Assembly (NCBI RefSeq): GCF_900142655.1
Contig: NZ_FRBQ01000012.1
Coordinates: 1 to 64,000 of the forward strand
Length of the DNA stretch: 64,000 bases
Direction: 5' to 3'
Origin: Phytopseudomonas punonensis
Lineage (GTDB): Bacteria; Pseudomonadota; Gammaproteobacteria; Pseudomonadales; Pseudomonadaceae
Shown here: piece after piece, positions 33,798 through 42,663 of the stretch
Numbering within the stretch: position 1 is the stretch's first letter
How the letters are laid out: the number at the start of each line of letters is the position of its first letter
Position numbers and translations under genes: made by a program
Notes under the pieces: generated by a model
Databases searched by the model: none
Seen by the model: the letters and a program-made list of their open reading frames with translations, nothing else
Told to the model about the DNA's origin: nothing

Positions 33798-34093
33798 TCT
33801 TGCGCCTGCCATTCGCGGATCGCTTGCAGCACCTGATCGTCATAGCCGCGCAGCTTGCGCGCTTTGTAGGGCGAGGTGCTGATGGCCAGGATCGGCGCAC
33901 TGTGATGAATGGCTTGGGCCAGGCGATCCAGGTAGGCGTGGCCATCGCGGCGGTACTCGGCAAGCTCCTCCTCGTTAAGGCGGATCAGCACGCTGCAACT
34001 GACGGCGCTGTGATGGCATTCCAAGTCCAGCAGCAAGCCGCTGTCGTCTTCCAGCAGAAACCAGGCGTGGGGTTGGTGATCGATGACCTGCAT
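33764..34093 (-). CDS. hypothetical protein, no family recognised
   Basis: This 109-residue soluble protein begins MQVIDHQPHAWFLLEDDSG and contains SCSVLIRLNEEELAEYRRDG, then YKARKLRGYDDQVLQAI. It is acidic, with no membrane segment. Its 3' end overlaps the YcxB-like gene on the other strand. It is probably co-transcribed from upstream with the hydrolase gene (start at 35025, 29 bases gap). Its coding bias and normal start support it as real. Confidence 0.6.
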   Translation of the reverse strand: MQVIDHQPHAWFLLEDDSGLLLDLECHHSAVSCSVLIRLNEEELAEYRRDGHAYLDRLAQAIHHSAPILAISTSPYKARKLRGYDDQVLQAIREWQAQDQPGGAATRQD

Positions 34094-34122
34094 GGGACTG
34101 TCCTCTGCCGGGCTAAGCGCGA

Positions 34123-35025
34123 TCAGCCCTTGCCGATCATCTGCTGGGAGAACAGCGTGCGAATCGCCTCGCGGTATTCGCGGCTGCCGGTACGCATGCT
34201 GTTGTTGTGGTTGCCGCCGTCGATCAGCAGCAGACGCTTGGGCTGGTTGGCCGCCTGGTAGAGGCTTTCGCTAAAGCGCGCCGGCACGTAGCGGTCGCCG
34301 GTGCCGTGGGCGATCAGCACCGGTACCTTGATGTCACCGATCTTGCTTAGTGAGTCGAATTTCTGCGACAGCAGCCAGCGCACCGGCAGCGAGGTGTACT
34401 CGGACGCCACCTCGGTGGCGGCATCGGCCAGGTTGGTGAAGGTCGATTCGATGATCAGCCCGGCCAGCGGCGGCGTGTGGCGATCACGACCCAAGGAGTC
34501 GGCGAGGTTGACCGCTACCGCGCCGCCCAGAGAGTGCCCGTAGATAAAGCGTTTGGCAGGATCCGGCTGCAACTCGGTGAGGCGTTGCCAGGCGATCTCG
34601 GCGTCTTCATAGAGGGTGCGCTCGGAAGGCAGCTCGCCGCGGCTCTCGCCAAAGCCGCGGTAGTCGATGGCCAGCACCGCAAAGCCCATGGCGTGCAGCT
34701 GTTCGATGCGAAACAGCTGGCCGGTGAGGTTCCAGCGCGAACCGTGCAGGTAAAGCAGGGTCGGCGCGTCCGCCTTGCGGGCCGGCCACCACCAGGCGTG
34801 GATGCTCTGGCTGTCGCCGAACTCCGGCACGCTGAGGGTCATGTCTTTCACGCCGGCCGGCAGGCCATGGAACCAGCTGGCGGTGCCTGGCTCGATGCGA
34901 AACACCAGCTCGCGCTCTTTCTCTTCCAGTTTGGTGCAGCCGACCGGCAGGCCGACAGCCAGGAGAGCCAGCAAGCCGATGCTCAGCCAGCGGCGACGCA
35001 GTGTGTGGATAAGTGAAGTGGCCAT
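34123..35025 (-). CDS. alpha/beta hydrolase, membrane-anchored or exported
   Basis: This 300-residue protein has an N-terminal hydrophobic leader (about 12-30, ending VGCTKLEEK; the Cys may be a lipidation site). The alpha/beta-hydrolase fold has LLYLHGSRWNLTG (oxyanion region), the nucleophile elbow GHSLGG, VLIAHGTGDRYVPARFSE with the acid Asp, and the final DGGNHNN with the catalytic His. Substrate not determinable. The Met at 35025 is preferred over an upstream in-frame Met because the leader begins there. Confidence 0.8.
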   Translation of the reverse strand: MATSLIHTLRRRWLSIGLLALLAVGLPVGCTKLEEKERELVFRIEPGTASWFHGLPAGVKDMTLSVPEFGDSQSIHAWWWPARKADAPTLLYLHGSRWNLTGQLFRIEQLHAMGFAVLAIDYRGFGESRGELPSERTLYEDAEIAWQRLTELQPDPAKRFIYGHSLGGAVAVNLADSLGRDRHTPPLAGLIIESTFTNLADAATEVASEYTSLPVRWLLSQKFDSLSKIGDIKVPVLIAHGTGDRYVPARFSESLYQAANQPKRLLLIDGGNHNNSMRTGSREYREAIRTLFSQQMIGKG

Positions 35026-35231
35026 GGCTCTCCGCGGGCGTTGCAAAGGTGGCGCGCTGCGCTTCGCTCATGGGCGGCGCAGGGGCGAGGGAAGGTGATA
35101 GGCGAATAGACCGAAACGCCACGGCTGCGTTCGTCTGCGCCGGTGCTTTCGGGTATCGAGTTGTAACCGCAGCCTGCTGGCGCTTTCAAGCCTGCGCTAT
35201 GCTGCGTCGCTGAATTTTCGCGGACATTGCC

Positions 35232-36482
35232 ATGTCGCCCACTCCTGTCGATTTGCGCCGCCCGGCCGGTGCCACCCTGGTGCTGCTGGCCTCACTGTAT
35301 TGCGCCCAGGGGTTGCCGTCGGGGCTGATCGCCCATGCGCTGCCGGTGCTGCTTCGCCAGCATGGCGTGGACCTGGCCGTGATCGGGCTGCTCAAGCTGC
35401 TGGCGTTGCCCTGGCTGCTCAAGGTGCTATGGGCGCCGTGGGTGGACCGCCTGTCGTCGCGGCGCCTGGGCCATCATCGCGGCTGGATTCTGCCGCTGCA
35501 GGGCGCGGTGGTGATGATTCTGCTGGCCCTGGCGCTGCTCTCGCCGGATGCGCTGTTCGGCGCGCACCTGCCATTGCTGCTTGGCCTGCTGGTGCTGGTA
35601 AACCTGGCGGCGGCGACCCAGGACATTGCCACCGACGGCCTGACCGTGCGCCTGTTACCCGAGCGTTGGCGCGGCCTGGGCAACAGCCTGCAGGTGGGCG
35701 GTTATAAGGTGGGGATGATCGTCAGCGGCAGCGGCCTGTTGCTGGTGATCGACCGCGTTGGCTGGAACCTGGCTCTGCTGGCGCTGACCCTGCTAGTCGC
35801 CTTGATGCTGCTGCCGGTATGGCGCTTTGCCGAAACAAAACAATTGCTGCCTGCCAACGCCTCGGCCGAGCCACTGGGCGTCGGTCTGCTGTGGCGCCAT
35901 TACCGCGGCCTGCTGGCGCTGCCGGGCATGGGCCTGTGGCTGGCGATGGTGCTGACCTTCAAGCTCGGCGACGCCCTGGGCTCGCCGATGATCAAGCCGA
36001 TGCTGGTAGACCAAGGTTGGAGCAATGCCGAGCTGGGGCAGCTGACGTTGATCAGCAGCCTGGTCGGCATCGGCGGCGCGCTGCTGGGCGGCCTGCTGTA
36101 TGCGCGCTTTGGCGTGCTGCGTGCGCTGCTAACCTTTGGTGCGTTGCAGGCGTTGAGCCTTGCTGCATTGGCGCTGCTGGTCAGCCGTGGTGGCGATGCA
36201 TCGCTGGTGTATGCCTTGACCCTGAGCGAGCAGGCGGCCGACGGGTTATCCACAGTCGCGCTGTTCGCCGCAATGATGCGCCAGTGCCGCCCCGGTCACG
36301 AAGGTGCGGACTTTACCCTGCAGGCCTCCACGCAGATTTTGCTTGGCGGCTTCGTCGGTGCGGCCAGCGGCGTGCTGGCCAAGGCGCTGGGTTATGACGG
36401 GTTATTCGTGTGTGCCGGGGGGCTGGGACTGGCGGCATTGCTGCTGGTGTGGCGTTACTTTCGTCGGCACGGCTGGCGGTAG
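35232..36482 (+). CDS. MFS transporter of the AmpG / RhtX-FptX type
   Basis: This 416-residue carrier has 12 transmembrane segments. The N-terminal YCAQGLPSGLIAHALPVLLR and WLLKVLWAPWVDRLSS are typical of the AmpG/acetyl-CoA transporter and siderophore carriers RhtX and FptX. The signature QDIATDGLTVRLLPERWRG near residue 132 supports this branch. Length matches FptX. The natural cargo could be a muropeptide, a siderophore or another small molecule; no siderophore genes are in the window. It converges on the SulP gene across a REP repeat. Confidence 0.75.
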   Translation: MSPTPVDLRRPAGATLVLLASLYCAQGLPSGLIAHALPVLLRQHGVDLAVIGLLKLLALPWLLKVLWAPWVDRLSSRRLGHHRGWILPLQGAVVMILLALALLSPDALFGAHLPLLLGLLVLVNLAAATQDIATDGLTVRLLPERWRGLGNSLQVGGYKVGMIVSGSGLLLVIDRVGWNLALLALTLLVALMLLPVWRFAETKQLLPANASAEPLGVGLLWRHYRGLLALPGMGLWLAMVLTFKLGDALGSPMIKPMLVDQGWSNAELGQLTLISSLVGIGGALLGGLLYARFGVLRALLTFGALQALSLAALALLVSRGGDASLVYALTLSEQAADGLSTVALFAAMMRQCRPGHEGADFTLQASTQILLGGFVGAASGVLAKALGYDGLFVCAGGLGLAALLLVWRYFRRHGWR

Positions 36483-36496
36483 CCTGCGGATCGTTC

Positions 36497-36562
36497 GTAG
36501 CCCGGGTCGAGCGCAGCGACACCTGGGATTCCTGGGTATCGCTGCGCTCAACGCCAGGCTAC
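36497..36562. repeat. REP-type repeats (two units)
   Basis: GTAGCCCGGGTCGAGCGCAG followed by CGACACCTGGG and an inverted partner (CCTGGGTATCGCTGCGCTCA, then CGCCAGGCTAC). Same family as 8689-8804; it sits between convergent genes. Confidence 0.8.
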
Positions 36563-36585
36563 GGGTATGGCCAAGGTGCTGCGGC

Positions 36586-38151
36586 TCATTCCTCGAACTG
36601 CACCGGGCAGGTGGCGCCTTCGAGCTTCTGGATTTCTTCGATCACGTGGGGGCGGGCGTGGCGCAGCACCAGCTGGCGGTTTTGCGCTTGCAGGCGGCGT
36701 GCCTCTAGGTGAAGCATCTCCACGCCGGCGTAATCGATGAAGTTGATGTGCCGGGCATCGACCACCACCCGTTCGCCGTGGCTTAGCTGCAGGATCTGCT
36801 GCACGTAATGGCAGGCGCCGAAGAAGATCGAGCCCTCCAGGCGCAGCAGTTCGTCGTCGCCGTCGCGGGTGTACTTGAAGCGCGGTTGCGAGGTGCGCTT
36901 GAGGTAGAAAAACAGCGAGGCCAGAACGCCGGCGTAGATAGCGGTCTGCAGCTCCAGCACCAGGGTGGCGAGCAGGGTCAGCAGCATCACCACGAACTCT
37001 GCGCGGCTGACCCGCAGCAGCGCGCGCACACCGGCGACATCCACAAGCCCCCAGCAGATCAGCAGGATCGCCGCGCCCATGCTGGGCAGGGCGATATGGG
37101 AGATCAGTGGCGCGCAGAACAGCGCGAAGGCGGCCACCAGCAGCGCCGAGAACACCCCGGCCATCGGCGAGGTGGCGCCACTCTGCAGGTTCAGCGCCGA
37201 GCGGGTGAAGGAGCCGGCTGACAATGAGCCGGAGAACCACGGGCCGATCATGTTGGAAAGGCCCTGGGCGCGTACTTCCTGGTTGGCATCCAGCAACTGC
37301 TGGGATTTTGCCGCCAGCGAGCGTGCGATGGACAGGCTGGTGACCAGCCCGAGCATGCCGCAAGCGATGGCTGCGGGCAGCAGTTCGAGCAGGCTATTGA
37401 TCTCGAAGTGCAGCAGAGTAAACGGCGGCAGGGTGCCCTCGAAGGCATCGACTAGGCGGATGCTGGCGAAGAAGCCGGGGAGGGCGGCGACCAGCAGGCT
37501 GCCGGCGGCCACACCGATCAGCAGCGCCGGTGGGCGTGGCCACAGGCGCCGGCAGAGCAGGCTGACCGCCAGGGTGACGGCAGCGACCAGCATGGAGTGC
37601 CAGTCGGCTTGGCCTAAATGTCGGCCGAGGTCGAGCAGGGTCGCCACGGCGGTGCGCTGGCTATCGACTTCAAGACCCAGCAGGTTGGGCAGTTGGCCAA
37701 GAGCGATCACTAGCGCGGCTCCCAGGGTGAAGCCGAGGATCACCGACGGCGAGACGAAGTTGACCAGGTTGCCGAAGCGCAGCAGCCCGAGCAGCCACTG
37801 GAACAGCCCAGCGAGAAAGGTCAGCACCAGCACCAGGGCGACGAACTCCTCGCTACCCGGCCTGGCCATAGGGCTGACGCTGGTGAACAGCACGATGGAA
37901 ATCGCCGCCGTCGGCCCGCCGATCAGGTGCCACGACGAGCCCCACAGGCAGGCGATGATCACCGGCACGATGGCCGCATACAGCCCGTACTCGGCCGGCA
38001 ACCCGGCGATCAGTGCATAGGCGATCGATTGCGGCAAGGCGAGGATGGCGCCGCTCAGCCCGACTAGCAGATCCGTACCCAGCGTGCGCCGGGTGACATT
38101 TGGCCACCAGAGCAGAGAGGGGAACAGGCTGTAACGGCTGGGTAGACGCAT
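36586..38151 (-). CDS. SulP-family sulfate/anion transporter with STAS domain
   Basis: This 521-residue protein has a SulP membrane domain of 10-12 segments (residues 20-400) with the signature AYALIAGLPAEYGLYAAIVP. A STAS domain follows from about residue 420 (LEGSIFFGACHYVQQIL, then VDARHINFIDYAGVEML). SulP proteins take up sulfate or other anions. It stands in the same orientation as the choline binding protein and choline sulfatase genes, so import of choline-O-sulfate or handling of the released sulfate is likely. In P. aeruginosa and P. putida a SulP gene also sits beside betC, as I recall. Confidence 0.9.
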   Translation of the reverse strand: MRLPSRYSLFPSLLWWPNVTRRTLGTDLLVGLSGAILALPQSIAYALIAGLPAEYGLYAAIVPVIIACLWGSSWHLIGGPTAAISIVLFTSVSPMARPGSEEFVALVLVLTFLAGLFQWLLGLLRFGNLVNFVSPSVILGFTLGAALVIALGQLPNLLGLEVDSQRTAVATLLDLGRHLGQADWHSMLVAAVTLAVSLLCRRLWPRPPALLIGVAAGSLLVAALPGFFASIRLVDAFEGTLPPFTLLHFEINSLLELLPAAIACGMLGLVTSLSIARSLAAKSQQLLDANQEVRAQGLSNMIGPWFSGSLSAGSFTRSALNLQSGATSPMAGVFSALLVAAFALFCAPLISHIALPSMGAAILLICWGLVDVAGVRALLRVSRAEFVVMLLTLLATLVLELQTAIYAGVLASLFFYLKRTSQPRFKYTRDGDDELLRLEGSIFFGACHYVQQILQLSHGERVVVDARHINFIDYAGVEMLHLEARRLQAQNRQLVLRHARPHVIEEIQKLEGATCPVQFEE

Positions 38152-38255
38152 GCGGCTTTTTCGTTAAGTGGGCTGGGTGGTGGGCAGGGTAGCAGAGGTG
38201 TTGGTCATCACGTCTGCGGCTTGAGAAAGTCAGGAACTGGCAGTTGCATAACTTA

Positions 38256-38481
38256 TGGAAGGGCCTTTAGTCGCGAGCTCTTTACGGCTAGGCAATTCGT
38301 AGGATGGGTGAAACCCATCAATGGCCGATGGGTTTCACCCATCCTACAAACTAAAGCCCCTCCCACAAAAGCCACTGGTAGGGTGGACAACGCTTTTTTT
38401 GTCCACCATTGCGAATCGCAGAGCGGTGGAGGGATCGGGCCGCGCAGGCAAGCGTCGGCTACGCGCCCCGATCCACCCTAC
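38256..38481. repeat. compound hairpin repeats between SulP and ChoX genes
   Basis: An outer hairpin (GGCCTTTAGTC to CTAAAGCCCCTCCCAC, 38256-38366) contains an inner one (GTAGGATGGGTGAAACCC to its complement, 38299-38347). A separate unit, GTAGGGTGGAC to CCACCCTAC, follows at 38378-38481. The units are the same as those nested at 11956-12112, in a different arrangement. Confidence 0.75.
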
Positions 38482-38509
38482 GACAGGTCACTATCGCCTT
38501 CTAACAGGC

Positions 38510-39439
38510 TTACAACTTGGCCTTTACCGCCGCCATTGCATCGCCGCCCTCGCGGGTGGTGACGCCCTTGAGCCAGCCGTCGATCACCTCGGGGTTGGCC
38601 TTGAGCCAGTCTTTCACGGCCTGATCGTTGCTGGCCTGTTTGCTTAGCACCTTGTCCATGATGGCGTTCTCCATCTCCTGGGTGAACTTGAGGTTGCTCA
38701 GCAGCTTGCCGACGTTCGGGCACTGCGCCGCGTAGCCCTTGCGGGCCAGGGTGTTGACGCTGCCGCTGTCGCCAAAGTACTTCTCGCCACCCTTGAGGTA
38801 CTTCATGTCGTACTGCACGTTCATCGGGTGCGGCGTCCAGCCGAGGAAGGCAACAAACTCGTCACGCTTCACCGCCCGGCCAACCTGCACCAGCATGGCC
38901 TGCTCGCTGGACTCGACCAGTTTCCAGTCCTTCAGACCGAACTCGTTGGCGGCGATGATTTCCTTGATCGATTCGTTGGCCGGCGCGCCGGAGGCGATGC
39001 CGTAGATCTTGCGGCCGAACTTGTCGGCGTGTTTTTCCAGGTCGGCGAAGGTCTTCACGCCGGCCTCATAGGCGTAGGTCGGCACGGCTAGGGTGTATTC
39101 GGTGCCGCTGAGGTTCTCGGCGACTTTATCCACAGTGCCGCCCGCGACGAACTTGTCGTAGTTGGCCTGCTGCGCCGGCATCCAGTTGCCGAGGAACACA
39201 TCGACCTGACCCTTCTGCAGGCCGGCGAAGATGATCGGCACGCCCAGGGTCTGGGTCTTCACCTCATAGCCCAGGCCATCGAGCACAAGGCTGGCGATGC
39301 CGTTGGTCACGGCGATGTCGCTCCAGCCTGGATCACCAAGTGTGACGGTGGCGCAGCTGGCGTCTTCGGCGTGGGCCTGGCTGGCCAGGGTGGCGGCCAG
39401 GAGCAGGCTGCCCGCGACGGCTTTCTTGAGTGTATTCAT
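38510..39439 (-). CDS. choX: choline/glycine-betaine-type ABC substrate-binding protein (ChoX-like)
   Basis: This 309-residue periplasmic protein has signal peptide residues 1-24 (ASQAHA). It has the OpuAC/ProX-type fold: VTLGDPGWSDIAVTNGIASL, GQVDVFLGNWMPAQQANYDK, then VFLGWTPHPMNVQYDMKYL. The tryptophan and tyrosine positions correspond to the aromatic box that holds quaternary ammonium groups. No ABC permease or ATPase is next to it; in related Pseudomonas an orphan binding protein works with a permease encoded elsewhere. The longer upstream frame is rejected since the signal starts at 39439, after GAGGAAA. Confidence 0.88.
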   Translation of the reverse strand: MNTLKKAVAGSLLLAATLASQAHAEDASCATVTLGDPGWSDIAVTNGIASLVLDGLGYEVKTQTLGVPIIFAGLQKGQVDVFLGNWMPAQQANYDKFVAGGTVDKVAENLSGTEYTLAVPTYAYEAGVKTFADLEKHADKFGRKIYGIASGAPANESIKEIIAANEFGLKDWKLVESSEQAMLVQVGRAVKRDEFVAFLGWTPHPMNVQYDMKYLKGGEKYFGDSGSVNTLARKGYAAQCPNVGKLLSNLKFTQEMENAIMDKVLSKQASNDQAVKDWLKANPEVIDGWLKGVTTREGGDAMAAVKAKL

Positions 39440-39451
39440 GTCTATTTCCTC

Positions 39452-39595
39452 AAGGGCACCTCTAAAAACTACCTGCGTTGTCAGCGCAGCGTTAAAAACA
39501 GGCTCAAAATGCTCATTTACAACACGTAAACTCCGCTTTTTCGCCTGTTTTTGCCTTGCGCTGGCTACCTCGCCAACGTTTTTAGAGGTGCCCTT
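39452..39595. repeat. 144-bp hairpin element, copy B
   Basis: The terminal inverted repeats AAGGGCACCTCTAAAAAC (39452) and GTTTTTAGAGGTGCCCTT (ending 39595) enclose a core nearly identical to that of the element at 10547-10688, including AATGCTCATTTACA and CGTAAACTCCGCTT. The core is conserved while the ends differ entirely. It lies between betC and choX; its edge touches the choX ribosome binding site. Confidence 0.85.
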
Positions 39596-39680
39596 ATGTT
39601 GGTTTTCTGTTGGGCAGGCTATGCGACGCAAGCGAGCGCACCGGGTTCCCGCTTTCTGGCGGGTCACCCGGTTTGCGACG

Positions 39681-41189
39681 TCACGGTTGGGGGAAGCGGG
39701 CGCGGCGCTCCAGGTCGTCGAGGTCGATGTGGTTGCGCATGTATTGCTCGCTGGCATCGACCAGCGGTTGGTGATCCCAGCTCTTCAGTTTGCCCTGGGT
39801 CAGCGCCTCGGCGACCAGGCGGCGACGGCGCTGGCTGGCCAAGGTGGCGCCGTGGATGGCGGCCATGTCCCAGCGGCTGCGCGCCTCGGCGAGAAACGCC
39901 TCGAGCTGCTCGCGATGATCCGGCGAGGCGGCGAGGTTTTCGCGCTCTTGCGGATCGTTGGCCACGTTGAACAGCAGCAGCGGGTCTTCCTCGGAGTAGA
40001 CGAATTTCCACTCGCCACGGCGAATCATCATCAGCGGACTGGTGGTGCCTTCGGCCATGTATTCGCCGAGCACTTCATCATGGCCGCCGTTGCCTTGCAG
40101 ATGCGGCAACAGTGAGCGGCCATCGAGCGCCAGGCCCGGCTCGACCTGGCCGCCAGCCAGCTCCACCAGGGTTGGCAGCAGGTCGACGGTAGATACCGAC
40201 TGGCTGACTCGATGCGCCGCGAATCGCGCTGGCGCATGCACCAGCAGCGGCACCCGGGCAGCCATCTCGAACCAGTGCATCTTGTACCAGAGGCCGCGCT
40301 CGCCAAGCATGTCGCCGTGGTCGCCGGAGAACACGATGATGGTGTCGTCGGCCAGCTTGCAGTCCTTGAGCGTCTTGAGCAGTTTGCCGATGTTGTCGTC
40401 GATGTAGCTGCATGCACCGAAATAGGCGCGCCGCGCGTCGCGAATCTTGTGCTCGGGCAGCGGCTTGTCCCACAGGTCGATGACCTTGAGCAGGCGCTGC
40501 GAGTGCGGGTCCTGCTCGGCCTGGTCGATCACCTGCTGCGGCAGCGGAATGTCCTCATCGCTGTAGCGATTCCAGTATTCCTCGGGGATGGTGTAGGGGT
40601 CGTGGGGGTGGGTCATCGACACGGTCAGGCAGAACGGCTGGTCGGGCGTCACCCGCACGTGGTCGTAGAGGTATTGCTGAGCCTTGAACACCACCTCCTC
40701 GTCGAAATCCAGCTGGTTGGTGCGCACGCAAGGGCCGGCCTGCAGCACCGACGACATGTTGTGGTACCAGCTGGCGCGTACGTCGGGCTCGTCCCAGTTC
40801 ACCGCCCAGCCGTAGTCGGCGGGGTAGATGTCGCTGGTCAGGCGCTCTTCATAGCCGTGCAGCTGGTCCGGGCCGCAGAAGTGCATCTTGCCGGACAGCG
40901 CCGTCCGGTAGCCGAGGCGACGCAGGTAGTGGGCGTAGGTCGGCACGTCAGCCGGGAAGTCGGCAGCGTTGTCGTAGGCGCCGATCTGGCTGGGCAACTG
41001 GCCGCTGACCAGGGTGAAGCGCGATGGCGCACACAGCGGGCTGTTGCAGTAGGCGGAGTCGAACAGCACGCCTTCGGCGGCCAAGCGCTGCAGGTTCGGG
41101 ATTTTGATCGGTGAGTTCGCGTCGTGCAGCGGTAGCAGCGGCGCGGCCATCTGGTCGGCCATGATGAAAAGGATATTGGGGCGTTTCAT
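39681..41189 (-). CDS. betC: choline-sulfatase
   Basis: This 502-residue cytoplasmic sulfatase has the formylglycine motif CAPSR at residues 53-57 (Cys53 is modified to the catalytic residue). ADQM at 11-14 holds a metal-binding Asp, and FSGDHGDMLGERG carries the second metal site. The Cys-type motif with MHFCGPDQLHGYEERLTSDIY is characteristic of choline-O-sulfate hydrolases. The product choline feeds glycine betaine synthesis. An alternative Met lies five codons upstream (41204). It is divergent from the LysR gene and in line with choX and SulP genes. Confidence 0.93.
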   Translation of the reverse strand: MKRPNILFIMADQMAAPLLPLHDANSPIKIPNLQRLAAEGVLFDSAYCNSPLCAPSRFTLVSGQLPSQIGAYDNAADFPADVPTYAHYLRRLGYRTALSGKMHFCGPDQLHGYEERLTSDIYPADYGWAVNWDEPDVRASWYHNMSSVLQAGPCVRTNQLDFDEEVVFKAQQYLYDHVRVTPDQPFCLTVSMTHPHDPYTIPEEYWNRYSDEDIPLPQQVIDQAEQDPHSQRLLKVIDLWDKPLPEHKIRDARRAYFGACSYIDDNIGKLLKTLKDCKLADDTIIVFSGDHGDMLGERGLWYKMHWFEMAARVPLLVHAPARFAAHRVSQSVSTVDLLPTLVELAGGQVEPGLALDGRSLLPHLQGNGGHDEVLGEYMAEGTTSPLMMIRRGEWKFVYSEEDPLLLFNVANDPQERENLAASPDHREQLEAFLAEARSRWDMAAIHGATLASQRRRRLVAEALTQGKLKSWDHQPLVDASEQYMRNHIDLDDLERRARFPQP

Positions 41190-41223
41190 GGCGGCGTATT
41201 CCATATCGTTGTTTTATGCGAAA

Positions 41224-41242
41224 TTGATCAACTGATGATCAA
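41224..41242. promoter_or_regulatory. perfect TTGATCA-N5-TGATCAA inverted repeat, probable LysR operator
   Basis: The 19-base repeat lies 35 bases before betC and 57 bases before the divergent LysR gene. Symmetry and spacing suit a LysR-type regulator binding site controlling both. Direct sequence observation; binding is inferred. Confidence 0.65.
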
Positions 41243-41299
41243 GGCTCGATGAGCAGGGGTAAACCCGGATGCAGCACATGCCTCGGATAAGCAGCACTT

Positions 41300-42253
41300 A
41301 TGTTTGAAGCGATCGCCGGCATCTCTCTCGACACGCTGCGGGTGTTCGAGTCGGCGGCGCGCCACCTGAGTTTTACTGCCGCAGCGGCGGAACTCGGCAG
41401 CAGCCAGCCGGCGATCAGCCAGCAGATCAAACGGCTGGAGGCGCAATTGGCCACCCGCCTGTTCGACCGCGTGTACCGCGGCATCGTGCTAACTGATGCC
41501 GGCGAAGCGTTGCTTGCGCCCGTACAGGAAGGCCTGGCGGCCATCGACGTCGGGCTGGCGACGGTGGTCGGCCGCCAGCAGCATGAGGTGCTGCAAGTGG
41601 CGACTGACTTCGCCTTTGCCGCCTACTGGCTGATGCCGCGTCTGCAGCGTTTTCACCAGTGTTACCCGGACGTCGACGTCAGCCTGATCACCAGTGAGCG
41701 CGACCTGGCCAGCCTGCCGGCGGAGATCGACGTGGCCATCTCCTTTGGTGACGGGCGCTTCAAGCATGGCGAGCAGCACCTGCTGTTCAGCGAGGAGGTG
41801 TTCGCCGTGTGCAGCCCGCTGCTGCTCAATAACCTCGAGAGCTCGCCCGGCGAATTGCTGGCGCAGTTGCCCTTGTTGCATCTGCGCCCGGAGAGCCGCT
41901 CGCGCTGGTTCGACTGGAGCGGCCTGTTCCGCGCCCTCGGCATTGCCGAAGTGCCGAGTCCCGGCAGCCTGCGCTTCGACAACTACACACTGCTGATCCA
42001 GGCAGCCATCGCCGGGCGTGGGGTGGCCATCGGCTGGCGGCATCTGGTCGACGAGCTGATCAACCAGGGCCTCTTGGTGCGCGTCGACTCGCGCTCGGCC
42101 ACCTCGCGTTTTGGCTATTACGTGGTGCTGCCGACGCGCAAGCGACGCATTCGCCTGGTGGAACATTTCGTCGCCTGGCTGCAGGATGAACTGCAGCGCG
42201 AACCCCTGCCGGAGCGGCCGGGCGGTATCGACCCCAAAGGACTGGCCCTATGA
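41300..42253 (+). CDS. LysR-type regulator of choline-sulfate utilization
   Basis: This 317-residue LysR protein has a winged helix at residues 8-67 (LDTLRVFESAARHLSFTAAA, then SQPAISQQIKRLEAQLATRLF). The periplasmic-binding-like effector domain starts at about residue 95. Its divergent position next to betC indicates it controls choline-O-sulfate genes; Pseudomonas annotations call such genes choline sulfate utilization regulators. It ends in an ATGA overlap with the DOPA dioxygenase-like gene, so the two are translated together. Confidence 0.88.
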   Translation: MFEAIAGISLDTLRVFESAARHLSFTAAAAELGSSQPAISQQIKRLEAQLATRLFDRVYRGIVLTDAGEALLAPVQEGLAAIDVGLATVVGRQQHEVLQVATDFAFAAYWLMPRLQRFHQCYPDVDVSLITSERDLASLPAEIDVAISFGDGRFKHGEQHLLFSEEVFAVCSPLLLNNLESSPGELLAQLPLLHLRPESRSRWFDWSGLFRALGIAEVPSPGSLRFDNYTLLIQAAIAGRGVAIGWRHLVDELINQGLLVRVDSRSATSRFGYYVVLPTRKRRIRLVEHFVAWLQDELQREPLPERPGGIDPKGLAL

Positions 42254-42609
42254 GTGAAAGCAGCATCCGCGGTTACCACGCCCACGTGTACTTCGACGGC
42301 GGCAGCCTGCCCCAGGCGAGGGTGCTGTGCGAAGCTGCTGCCGAACGCTTCGCCCTGAAGATGGGCCGTATGCACGAGAAAACGGTTGGTCCGCACCCGC
42401 AGTGGAGCTGCCAGCTGGCGATGCGCGCCGAGCTGTTCGGCGAGGTGATTCCCTGGTTGATGCTCAACCGCGGCGAGCTGGTGGTGCTGGTGCATCCGAT
42501 CACCGGCAACGACCTGATCGACCACCGCGACCACGCCTTCTGGCTGGGCGCCCCTCGGCCGCTGGATCTATCGGTGCTGTCCGGCGGACCGCTCACTTTC
42601 GAACTCTGA
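42250..42609 (+). CDS. DOPA 4,5-dioxygenase family protein
   Basis: This 119-residue protein matches the small bacterial DOPA 4,5-dioxygenase family. It has YHAHVYFDGGS at residues 8-18 (the His-X-His iron ligand pair), VGPHPQWSCQLAM at 45-57, and LVHPITGNDLIDHRDHAFWLG at 79-99 with further histidines. Plant and fungal relatives open the ring of DOPA. Its coupling to the LysR gene by a four-base overlap suggests a joint role, but a link to choline sulfate is not obvious. The substrate in Pseudomonas is unknown. Confidence 0.85.
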   Translation: MSESSIRGYHAHVYFDGGSLPQARVLCEAAAERFALKMGRMHEKTVGPHPQWSCQLAMRAELFGEVIPWLMLNRGELVVLVHPITGNDLIDHRDHAFWLGAPRPLDLSVLSGGPLTFEL

Positions 42610-42663
42610 CGCGCAAAGCAAGGCAAGGTATGATCCGCGCCTGATTTTCCGAGAGCCCGCGCC

